64,000 nt of DNA, from NCBI GenBank assembly GCA_016223165.1, contig JACRPO010000007.1, forward strand, positions 124,001 through 188,000, given 5' to 3'. The notes under the pieces were generated by a model, which was not told the origin of the DNA, made no database searches, and saw only the letters and a program-made list of their open reading frames with translations. Made by a program: the position numbers and the translations under genes. Position 1 is the stretch's first letter. Every line of letters starts with the position of its first letter. This DNA is from Burkholderiales bacterium (GTDB taxonomy: Bacteria > Pseudomonadota > Gammaproteobacteria > Burkholderiales > Burkholderiaceae_C). Shown here in pieces: positions 9,117 through 16,170 of the stretch.

Positions 9117-9814
9117 TGAAGCAGACGCCGGCGCACAGCGTCGTCAACCGCGACCTGCTGGCGCTGATGCCCACCGGCACGAACGGCGCGAACGGCGCGC
9201 GCCATGTCGTCGAAGTGGGCTGCATGCACGGCGCGCTCGCCGCCGCCTACCGCGCCGCCAACCCGGGCACGCGCTACACCGGCATCGACATCGACCCCGA
9301 GTACGCCGCCGAGGCGGCGGCGCATTGCGACACCGCGCTCGCCGGTGATGTCGAACACTTCGACGAGCAGGCCTTCGACGTGCTCTTCCCGAGCGACTGC
9401 TGGGTCTTCGGCGATTGCCTCGAACACCTGCGCGACCCCTGGCGGCTGCTGCGCCGCATCCGCGAGCGCATCTCGCCCGAGGGCTGCCTCGTCACCTGCA
9501 TCCCCAACGCCCAGCACTGGAGCGTGCAGATGCGCCTGGCCACGGGCCTCTTCCGCTACGAGGACAGCGGCCTGCTGGACCGCACGCACATCCGCTGGTT
9601 CACGCGCATCACCATGCTGGAGATGTTCCAGCAGACGGGCTGGCGCGTCGAGACGGGCATCGCGCGGCGCGTGAGCGCCACGCCACCGGCCGAGCTGATG
9701 CACGGCATCCGCGCCATCGCGCGCGCCGGCGGCGCGGACCCCGAGCAGGCGGCGGCCGACGCCGAGGTCTTCCAGTACTTGTTCAAGGTCGTGCCGGAGA
9801 CGGGCGGCCGCTGA
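9104..9814 (+). CDS. Class I SAM-dependent methyltransferase
   Basis: This is a 236-residue cytosolic protein. The SAM-binding region is VVEVGCMHGALAAAY, then the acidic GIDIDPEY, followed by GDCLEHLRDPW (post-motif II) and a segment with CIPNAQHWS. This resembles methyltransferases that modify sugars or polysaccharides, as found in O-antigen and glycan loci. The ATG at 9104 was preferred because GGGGAG lies seven bases upstream; a second ATG at 9116 overlaps the previous stop codon (TGATG) and is a credible alternative that shortens the protein by four residues. It is coupled to the TolC-like gene. A 9-base tandem repeat encodes NGANGA at residues 27-32. Confidence 0.82.
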   Translation: MAALMKQTPAHSVVNRDLLALMPTGTNGANGARHVVEVGCMHGALAAAYRAANPGTRYTGIDIDPEYAAEAAAHCDTALAGDVEHFDEQAFDVLFPSDCWVFGDCLEHLRDPWRLLRRIRERISPEGCLVTCIPNAQHWSVQMRLATGLFRYEDSGLLDRTHIRWFTRITMLEMFQQTGWRVETGIARRVSATPPAELMHGIRAIARAGGADPEQAAADAEVFQYLFKVVPETGGR

Positions 9815-9884
9815 CCGGCGTCGGGGCGGCACGCTCCTGACCTCGCTCAAGGCGCCGCCTACATCACCGGGCCATCATGCCCGG

Positions 9885-11120
9885 ATGAACGCAACCCTCG
9901 ACGTCCTCATCGTCGGCGCCGGCCCGGCCGGCCTGGCCCTTTCTTGCGCGCTCGCCGACGCCGGCCTCGCCGTGCGCGTACTCGAGCAATCGCCGCGCGC
10001 GGCCCTCGACGAACCGGCCGAGGACGGGCGCGAGATCGCGCTGACGCACCGCGCCCGCGCGGTGATGGAGCGCCTGGGCCTGTGGGAACGGCTGCCGGCC
10101 GAGGCGATCGCGCCTCTGCGCGAAGCGCGCGTGCTCGACGGCGATTCGCCGGCGGCGCTGCGCTTCGCCACGCAAGGCACCGGCCTGGAGGCACTCGGCT
10201 GGCTGGTGCCCAACCACCTCATCCGCACTGCCGCGTTGCGCGCCGCCGAGAGCCGCCGCGGCGTGCAGGTGCAGTGCGATGCGCGCGCCACGGCGCTGGC
10301 CGCCGATGCCGCATCGGCCCGCGTGACGCTCGCCGATGGCAGCGAGATCGGCGCACGTCTCGTCGTCGCCGCCGACAGCCGCTTCTCGCAGCTGCGGCGC
10401 ATGGCCGGCATCGGCGCCTCGGTGCGCGACTTCGCGCGCAGCGTCGTCGTCGGCCGCGTCGCGCATGAACACGATTCACAGGCGATCGCCTGGGAGTGCT
10501 TCCGCTACGGCAACACGCTCGCCCTGCTGCCGCTCAACGGCGGGCAGAGCTCGGCCGTCATCACCGTGGCCTCGGACCGTGCGCCCGAATGGCTGGCCCT
10601 GAGCGACGCCGATTTCGCGGCGCGCGTGCAGGCGCAGGCACCGGCCGCGCTCGGCCGCATCACCGGCGCCGGGCCGCGCCACCACTACCCGCTGGTCGGC
10701 GTCTACGCCCACCGCTTCACCGGCCTGCGCTTCGCGCTGGTCGGTGATGCGGCGGTCGGCATGCACCCGGTCACCGCGCACGGCTACAACTTCGGCCTCT
10801 ACGGCGTCGAGGTGCTGGCCCGCGAACTGGCGGCGGCGCGTGCCGCCGCACGCGATATCGGCAATGCCGACGTGCTGGCGCGCTATGCCAGCGAACACCG
10901 CCGCACGACGCTGCCCACCTACCTGGGCACCAATGCGCTGGTGAAGCTCTTCACCGACGAACATGCACCGGCGAAGGTGGCGCGGCGCGTGCTGCTCGCG
11001 GCCGCTGAACGCGTGCCGCCGTTCAGCACGGCGGTGAAGGCCGCCATCACGCGGCAGTTGACGGGGCGCGGCGGCACCAGTTGGCTCCCTCTCCCGCGGG
11101 GCGAGAGAAGGGCGGAATGA
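9885..11120 (+). CDS. ubiM: UbiM-like flavin monooxygenase (ubiquinone ring hydroxylase)
   Basis: This is a 411-residue FAD-dependent monooxygenase of the UbiH/UbiF/UbiI superfamily. The N-terminus has the dinucleotide-binding motif LIVGAGPAGLALS, then GREIALTHRAR, which is diagnostic of the UbiM subgroup. The second FAD motif, ALVGDAAVGMHPVTAHGYNFG, sits near residue 290, and the C-terminal TNALVKLFTDEHAPAKV also matches UbiM. UbiM hydroxylates the ubiquinone ring, and in different bacteria acts at one to three positions (C1, C5, C6). The protein ends with about 20 residues after the usual UbiM C-terminus that run towards the repeat region, so the last residues may be recent additions. The gene is monocistronic. 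Confidence 0.85.
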   Translation: MNATLDVLIVGAGPAGLALSCALADAGLAVRVLEQSPRAALDEPAEDGREIALTHRARAVMERLGLWERLPAEAIAPLREARVLDGDSPAALRFATQGTGLEALGWLVPNHLIRTAALRAAESRRGVQVQCDARATALAADAASARVTLADGSEIGARLVVAADSRFSQLRRMAGIGASVRDFARSVVVGRVAHEHDSQAIAWECFRYGNTLALLPLNGGQSSAVITVASDRAPEWLALSDADFAARVQAQAPAALGRITGAGPRHHYPLVGVYAHRFTGLRFALVGDAAVGMHPVTAHGYNFGLYGVEVLARELAAARAAARDIGNADVLARYASEHRRTTLPTYLGTNALVKLFTDEHAPAKVARRVLLAAAERVPPFSTAVKAAITRQLTGRGGTSWLPLPRGERRAE

Positions 11121-11190
11121 GGTGGTAGCGAGGCGGCCGAAGAGTGAGGCGGGTAGGGTGCGAAGCCGGCCCATGCGCGAAGTCGTGGCG

Positions 11191-11312
11191 CGCCGAGGAC
11201 GCCGGGTGGTCGGCTCTGCTCGTGTCCTCTTTCGGCGGCCCTGCTCGCAAGCTCGCAGGTCCCCCGAATGCCCCCTTTACCTCGCTGAGCCGACCACCCG
11301 GCGTCCTCGGCG
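11191..11312. repeat. Intergenic hairpin element, copy 1 (stem A - 72-bp core - stem A')
   Basis: A perfect 25-base inverted repeat (11191-11215 and 11288-11312) encloses a 72-base core (11216-11287). The core reappears in inverted orientation at 11384-11455 inside a second hairpin whose stem has a different sequence. The region is the 429-base space between ubiM and the convergent pse operon and holds no recognisable gene. Open frames through it are short and arise on both strands. Folded in RNA, each copy would form a long stem that could end transcription from both directions. Confidence 0.75.
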
Positions 11313-11357
11313 GGCACTCGGGTCTGTCTTCGACGAGGGCATGCCACCGCCGGTGCC

Positions 11358-11481
11358 GGATCGGGCCGATGGGGCGCCCTGCGCAGCGAGGTAAAGGGGG
11401 CATTCGGGCGCCCTGCGAGCTTGCGAGCCGGGCGCCCGAGAGAGGACACGAGCAGCGCAGGGCGCCCCGTCGGCCCGATCC
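11358..11481. repeat. Intergenic hairpin element, copy 2 (stem C - inverted core - stem C')
   Basis: A 26-base inverted repeat with one mismatch (11358-11383 and 11456-11481) encloses the 72-base core at 11384-11455, the reverse complement of the core at 11216-11287 with about nine differences. Stem C is unrelated to stem A of copy 1. The gap between the copies (11313-11357) and the flanks (11121-11190, 11482-11549) show nothing further. Confidence 0.75.
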
Positions 11482-11549
11482 CGCCACCGCAAGCCCCCGT
11501 GCGCTCCCGATCAGTCAGCTGAATGTCAACTACTGAGCGCGAAGCCCTG

Positions 11550-12887
11550 TCAGAGGGCGCGGGCGATCAGCTCCGCGCGCTTCCAGTCCTCGGGCGTATC
11601 GATATCGACGACGCGATGCCCTTCGACGACATAGCCGTGGCCGTTGGAGTGCATGCGCAGCCCCGCGCACCAGGCCGAGGTGCGGCCCCAGTAGAACTGG
11701 CCGGCATCGAAGTACATGCGCTCGAGATCCTGCGTGCGCGTCAGCTCGTACTCGGGGTGCACGAACTGCATCGGCCCGTTCTCCGGCCGGCGCATGCCGC
11801 GCCAGGGCGAGCTGTGGAATTGCACGACGGGGTAGACGTACTCCGCGCCGCGCTCGGCGAACATGGCGTGCGCGCCGCTCAGGTCTTCGGCGCGCAGCAG
11901 CGGCACGCAGGGGTAGATGCAGCACACCGCCTCGGGCGCGCGGCCGCGCTCGACGTACCACTGCGCGGCGTGGGCGATCACCGGCACCGTCGTTGTCTGG
12001 TCGTCGGCGAGCTCGGGTGGACGGCGGAACGGAATGGTCGCGCCATGCGCTTGCGCCACCTCGGCGATCTCATCGTCGTCGGTGCTGACGATGACCTCGT
12101 CGAAGAGCTCGCTCTCGCGCGCCGCGGCGATCGCGTAGGTGATCATCGGCTTGCCGCCGAAGAGCTTGATGTTCTTGCGCGGAATGCGCTTGCTGCCGCC
12201 GCGGGCAGGGATGACGGCGAGGTTCTTCATCGTCTGGCGCTTTCGGGTATCAGGGTGTTCGGCATTCAGGTGTTCGGGTGCTCGGGCGTTCCGGTGACCC
12301 GTCCGGTCACCTGCCGTCGTCGGTGCGGTTGCGACGGCCGTCGCCTTCGGTCGCGGGTCGGTGGCCAGCAGCGAGTAGTAGTGGCTGTCGTGCCAGGCCC
12401 CTTCGGCCCAGTGCGTCTGCCGGTGCACGCCGTCGAGGTTGAATCCGAGCGCCTCGAAGAACCGCTGCTTGGGCGCGTCGAAGCCGTAGATCTCCGACCA
12501 CAGGCGGTGCAGGCCGAGTTCGTCGAAGGCGTAGCCGATCATCGTCACGGCCGCGTCGGGGGCGAAGCGTTCGTCGATGTAGAGGTCGTCGGCACCGATG
12601 TAGATGCTGAAGTCGGCGGTGCGGTTGACCCAGTCGATGTAGCACAGGCCGCAGGCGCCGAGCAGGCGCCCGACATGCCCTTCGCGGCCGCGCTCGACGA
12701 TGGCGAACATGCGCGTCGTCGGGTCGTTGTTGACCTTGCTCTCGAACCACTGCCGCTGCTGCGTCAGGTTCAGCTCGCGATGCTCGCGGAAGTAGCGGCG
12801 CAGGCGCGGGTCGTTGCGCCACGCGAGCAGCTGCGGCAGGTCGTGCGATCCGATCGCGCGCAGGCCGACCGAGGTGCCCGAGAGCAT
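11550..12887 (-). CDS. GNAT N-acetyltransferase fused to CMP-pseudaminic acid synthetase (PseH-PseF type)
   Basis: This is a 445-residue frame with two domains. Residues 1-175 form a GNAT acetyltransferase resembling PseH, the enzyme that N-acetylates UDP-4-amino-sugars (LAWRNDPRLRRYFREHRE, then YAFDELGLHRLWSEIYGFD and FFEALGF). A Pro/Thr/Ala-rich linker (about 175-218) leads to residues 220-445, a CMP-nonulosonate synthetase of the PseF/NeuA family starting MKNLAVIPARGGSKRIP, with VSTDDDEIAEVA and a C-terminal VDIDTPEDWKRAE. An internal ATG at 12230 is exactly where free-standing PseF begins, so a second protein might also be made, but no good ribosome site precedes it. The start lies one base after the synthase stop. 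Confidence 0.82.
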   Translation of the reverse strand: MLSGTSVGLRAIGSHDLPQLLAWRNDPRLRRYFREHRELNLTQQRQWFESKVNNDPTTRMFAIVERGREGHVGRLLGACGLCYIDWVNRTADFSIYIGADDLYIDERFAPDAAVTMIGYAFDELGLHRLWSEIYGFDAPKQRFFEALGFNLDGVHRQTHWAEGAWHDSHYYSLLATDPRPKATAVATAPTTAGDRTGHRNARAPEHLNAEHPDTRKRQTMKNLAVIPARGGSKRIPRKNIKLFGGKPMITYAIAAARESELFDEVIVSTDDDEIAEVAQAHGATIPFRRPPELADDQTTTVPVIAHAAQWYVERGRAPEAVCCIYPCVPLLRAEDLSGAHAMFAERGAEYVYPVVQFHSSPWRGMRRPENGPMQFVHPEYELTRTQDLERMYFDAGQFYWGRTSAWCAGLRMHSNGHGYVVEGHRVVDIDTPEDWKRAELIARAL

Positions 12888-12888
12888 G

Positions 12889-14025
12889 TCAGCACACCGC
12901 CGCGCGCTCGATGGCGACGCGGTGGTCGCCGGTCGCGGGTTCCACGTCGTCGAGCGACAGCGCCTCGCCGAACGTGTGCGCCCCGCGCAGGCGGCGGCCG
13001 AGCAGCGCGCTCAGCTCGTAGGGCTTGGCGGCGCCGGCGGGCGCCGGGCGCAGCGGCTCGAGGTCGTCCATCGTCAGCACGGCGCCGGGGGCGAGGTCGC
13101 GGCGGGCACGCAGGCAGCGCTGCTGCAGCACCGCCGTCTGCACCTCGTTGGCCTCGACGCGCTTGATGCCGTCGCCGAGCGCCGCCTCGAGCTCGCGCGT
13201 GCGCTCGACCATCTCGCGCCAGGTCGCGGGGTTCATCGCGAAGCCGTGGTCGGGGCCGGTGCGGGCGTTGTCGTCGGTGAAGTGCTTCTCCACCGCACGT
13301 GCGCCGAGCGCCACGGCGCCGAGCACGGTGGCGTGGCCGGGCGAGTGGTCGGACAGTCCGAGCAGCACGCGCGGGTAGCGTGCCGCATAGGTCTTCAGCA
13401 CGTTGAGGTTGATGTAGCGGAAGTTCTCCAGCGAGCCGGTGTAGTTGGTGTTGCACTGCATCAACACGAGCTGGCGGTTCACCGCCAGCGTGGCGCGCAC
13501 GGCGCGGTCGACATCGGCCAGCGCGCTCGCGCCGGTGGCCAGCAGCAGCGGCTTGCCGGTGCCGGCGACCTTGCGGATGAACTCGATCCAGGTGATGTCG
13601 CCCGAGCCGATCTTCCAGGCCGGCACGAGCGCATCGACGCTCGCCACCGCCTCTTCGTCGTAGGGCGTGGTCATGAAGTGGATGCCGGCCGCGCGCGCCG
13701 TCCCCGCGAGCTCCTCGTTCCACTCCCGGTTGAGCTCGTAGGCGCGGTAGACATCGAAGACGGGGCGGTCCCACTTCGCCTGGTGGCCTAGCTGTGCGCC
13801 GTCCTTCGTCAGGGCCTTGAAGCCGTGGTCGCTGACGATGCGCTCGGCCTTGAAGTGCTGGAACTTGGCGCAGTCGGCGCCGGCCTCGCTGGCCGCCCAG
13901 ATGAGCGCCTTGGCGCGCTCGAGGTCGCCGTCGTGGTTGGCGGCGATGTCGGCGATGAAGTAGGTCGGCGCATCGAGCGCGAGCGTTCGCCCGGCGATGC
14001 GGATGGGGTCAGGCGAGTTGGACAT
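12889..14025 (-). CDS. Nonulosonic acid synthase, NeuB/PseI family
   Basis: This is a 378-residue cytosolic enzyme that condenses a six-carbon amino sugar with phosphoenolpyruvate to give a nine-carbon nonulosonic acid. The NeuB barrel occupies about residues 1-285, with FIADIAANHDGDLERAK, CAKFQHFKAERI, FMTTPYDEEAV, KIGSGDITW, the LMQCNTNY-type strand, SDHSPGHA and VEKHFTDDNARTGPDH. A C-terminal SAF (antifreeze-like) domain follows at about 300-360. The family includes NeuB (sialic acid), PseI (pseudaminic) and LegI; the pseudaminic type fits the PseB and PseH-like neighbours. Its start overlaps the end of the RmlD-like gene by 17 bases, so translation is coupled. Confidence 0.88.
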   Translation of the reverse strand: MSNSPDPIRIAGRTLALDAPTYFIADIAANHDGDLERAKALIWAASEAGADCAKFQHFKAERIVSDHGFKALTKDGAQLGHQAKWDRPVFDVYRAYELNREWNEELAGTARAAGIHFMTTPYDEEAVASVDALVPAWKIGSGDITWIEFIRKVAGTGKPLLLATGASALADVDRAVRATLAVNRQLVLMQCNTNYTGSLENFRYINLNVLKTYAARYPRVLLGLSDHSPGHATVLGAVALGARAVEKHFTDDNARTGPDHGFAMNPATWREMVERTRELEAALGDGIKRVEANEVQTAVLQQRCLRARRDLAPGAVLTMDDLEPLRPAPAGAAKPYELSALLGRRLRGAHTFGEALSLDDVEPATGDHRVAIERAAVC

Positions 14026-15109
14026 CGGGTCTTCCTATTTGCATGGGCGTGGGCGTGTCCAGGTCGAGCGGCACGTCGGTGCCACGAGACAGATCGATGC
14101 GCACGCTGGGCTTGGGCATCGCGGGGCTCGCGACGATGGCCTCGATCACCGCGGCGGCGCCGGGCAGGGCGCGGCCGAGCAGCGCTTCGGCGCGGGCGAC
14201 CTCCAGGCCCATGGCGTTGGCGCGCCGCGGCCGCTGGCGCGGCGGGCGCGGCACGCGCCGCATGTGCTCGGCGTCGTAGCCGGCGGCCTCGGCAAGCGCG
14301 GCGATGAAGTCGGCCTTGCTCACCGCCTCGCGGCTGGCCAGGTTCAGCAGGCCCGTGGTACCCATCTTCACGAGGTCGAACAAGGCATGCGCGAACTGGT
14401 GCGCCTCGATGCTGCTCGCCCAGACGTCGGTGTAGGCGTCGAACGGCTCGCCGGCAGCCAGCGCCGCGAGCGCCCACTCGACGAAGGTCGGCGCGCCGCT
14501 GCGGCCACGGAAGCCGACGAGGTTGGTGCGCAGCACGAGGCAGTTCGGGTTGCGCAGCGCCAGCTCTTCGCCGGCATGCTTGGTGCGCGCATAGGTGTTG
14601 GGCGGGCTCACCGGCGCTTCCTCGGCGTGCAGCGTGTTCTCGATGTCGTTCCAGTAGTGGTCGGTCGACACCTGTACCCAGGGCGTGCCGCGCTGGCGGC
14701 TCCACTCGGCGAGCAGGCCGGGCAGGCGCACGTGCAGCTCGAGCGCTGCCGAGGCATCGGCTTCGCACGAGGCGAGGTCGGTGATGGCGGCGGCGTTGAT
14801 CACCAGCGATGGCGCCAGCCGGTCGAGGAAGGGCGCGAGGTCGGCCTGGCGCGCGAGGTTGAGCCCGGGCACCGTGCGCCGCGAGATGCCGAGCGTGCGC
14901 AGGCCGCGCTCGCCGGCCACGCGCATCAGCGCCTGCCCGAGCAGGCCGGTGTGGCCGATGACCATCACCGGCCCGGCCTTGGCGCCCTTCGCGCCCTTCG
15001 CGCCGCGCGCGCCTGGCGCGTCCGGGCGCTGCATGGGCGCAAGCGGCTGCGTGCGCTCGGTGACGCTTTCGCTGGTGGCTTCAGTGGTCTTTTCAGTGAT
15101 GGGCGACAC
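14009..15109 (-). CDS. RmlD-like SDR sugar-nucleotide reductase
   Basis: This is a 366-residue frame. After a variable, low-complexity N-terminus (a GAKGAKGAK 9-base tandem repeat at residues 35-44), a Rossmann domain begins near residue 47 with VMVIGHTGLLGQALM. It continues with VINAAAITD and the catalytic-type VSTDHYW plus PNTYARTKHAGE (Tyr-x3-Lys), and LRTNLVGF. This fits the extended short-chain dehydrogenases of the dTDP-4-dehydrorhamnose reductase class. In this position the standard pseudaminic pathway would have an aminotransferase (PseC), which is not present. The start may be later (ATG at 15034), since the first 25 residues are not conserved-looking; the start used overlaps pseB by 17 bases. 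Confidence 0.75.
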   Translation of the reverse strand: MSPITEKTTEATSESVTERTQPLAPMQRPDAPGARGAKGAKGAKAGPVMVIGHTGLLGQALMRVAGERGLRTLGISRRTVPGLNLARQADLAPFLDRLAPSLVINAAAITDLASCEADASAALELHVRLPGLLAEWSRQRGTPWVQVSTDHYWNDIENTLHAEEAPVSPPNTYARTKHAGEELALRNPNCLVLRTNLVGFRGRSGAPTFVEWALAALAAGEPFDAYTDVWASSIEAHQFAHALFDLVKMGTTGLLNLASREAVSKADFIAALAEAAGYDAEHMRRVPRPPRQRPRRANAMGLEVARAEALLGRALPGAAAVIEAIVASPAMPKPSVRIDLSRGTDVPLDLDTPTPMQIGRPDVQLA

Positions 15110-16109
15110 CGGGGTTCTCCACGTGCTTGTCGATCAGCGCGCGCAGTTGCGGCACCGAGAGGAATTCGCTGTTGCTGCCGCTGTCATAGCTGAAGCCGGG
15201 CTGCACACGCGTGCCGCCCATGCGCTCGCAGTAGTCGTCGATGGCGTAGTCGGCGCCGCTGGGCAGGATGGCGTAGTAGCGGCCGAGGTCCACCGTGTTC
15301 GGGCTGTCGCTGGCGGTGATCATCTCCTCGTGCAGCTTCTCGCCCGGGCGGATGCCGACGATGCGCTGGCGCGCCGCCGGCGCCACGGCATCGGCGACGT
15401 CGGTGATGCGGTAGCTCGGGATCTTGGGCACCAGGATCTCGCCGCCCCAGGCGTGCTCGATGCTCCACAGCACCATCTGCACGCCGTCCTCGAGCGAGAT
15501 GTTGAAGCGCGTCATGTCCGGGTGCGTGATCGGCAGCACGCCCTGCTCGCGCTGGCCGAGGAAGAACGGGATCACCGAGCCGCGGCTGCCCATGACGTTG
15601 CCGTAGCGCACGACCGAGAAGCGCAGGTCGCGCGCACCGCGGATGTTGTTGGCGGCGACGAAGAGCTTGTCGCTGCACAGCTTGGTGGCGCCGTACAGGT
15701 TGATCGGCGCCGCGGCCTTGTCGGTAGACAGCGCGACGACCCGCTTCACCCGCGAGTCGAGGCAGGCTTCGATGACGTTCTGCGCCCCGAGCACGTTGGT
15801 CTTGATCGCCTCCATCGGGTTGTATTCGGCGGCCGGCACCTGCTTCAGCGCCGCGGCGTGCACGACGATGTCGATGCCTTCCATCGCCCGCTTGAGGCGG
15901 GCCGCGTCGCGCACGTCGCCGATGAAGAAGCGCAGGCACGGGTGCTGCGCGGGCGGGAACAGCTGCGCCATCTCGAACTGCTTGAGCTCGTCGCGCGAGA
16001 AGATGACGAGCCGCTTCACCTGCGGGTAGCGCTCGAGCACGGTAGCCACGAAGGCGCGGCCGAAGCTGCCGGTGCCGCCGGTGACGAGGATGGACTGGTG
16101 GTTGAGCAT
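15093..16109 (-). CDS. pseB: UDP-N-acetylglucosamine 4,6-dehydratase (inverting), PseB
   Basis: This is a 338-residue extended SDR enzyme making UDP-2-acetamido-2,6-dideoxy-L-arabino-hexos-4-ulose, the first step to pseudaminic acid. Visible features are the nucleotide-binding motif VTGGTGSFGRAF (9-20), RDELKQFEM, AAALKQVPAAEYNPMEAIKTNV, and the altered catalytic triad of this family with Asp130-Lys131 (LSTDKAAAPINLYGATK) and Tyr139. The segment GNVMGSRGSVIPFF is also characteristic. The ATG at 16109 begins directly at MLNHQSILVTGG; longer open frames upstream are not homologous. It is the second gene of the minus-strand operon, after the 589-residue protein. Confidence 0.92.
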   Translation of the reverse strand: MLNHQSILVTGGTGSFGRAFVATVLERYPQVKRLVIFSRDELKQFEMAQLFPPAQHPCLRFFIGDVRDAARLKRAMEGIDIVVHAAALKQVPAAEYNPMEAIKTNVLGAQNVIEACLDSRVKRVVALSTDKAAAPINLYGATKLCSDKLFVAANNIRGARDLRFSVVRYGNVMGSRGSVIPFFLGQREQGVLPITHPDMTRFNISLEDGVQMVLWSIEHAWGGEILVPKIPSYRITDVADAVAPAARQRIVGIRPGEKLHEEMITASDSPNTVDLGRYYAILPSGADYAIDDYCERMGGTRVQPGFSYDSGSNSEFLSVPQLRALIDKHVENPGVAHH

Positions 16110-16170
16110 GGTGGGTCGGCGCGGGAGGTCGCTCGGGAAGGAGACGAAAAGGGGCGCGGGGGCGCGGGAT

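Noticed and set aside
11122..11536. Small open frames on both strands through the paired hairpins
   Set aside because: They arise from the palindromic sequence, appear in both directions with similar residues, and have no ribosome sites.
12228..12230. Treating the GNAT and PseF parts as two separate genes
   Set aside because: No stop codon or good ribosome site separates them in this sequence; kept as one frame, with the internal start recorded as an alternative.
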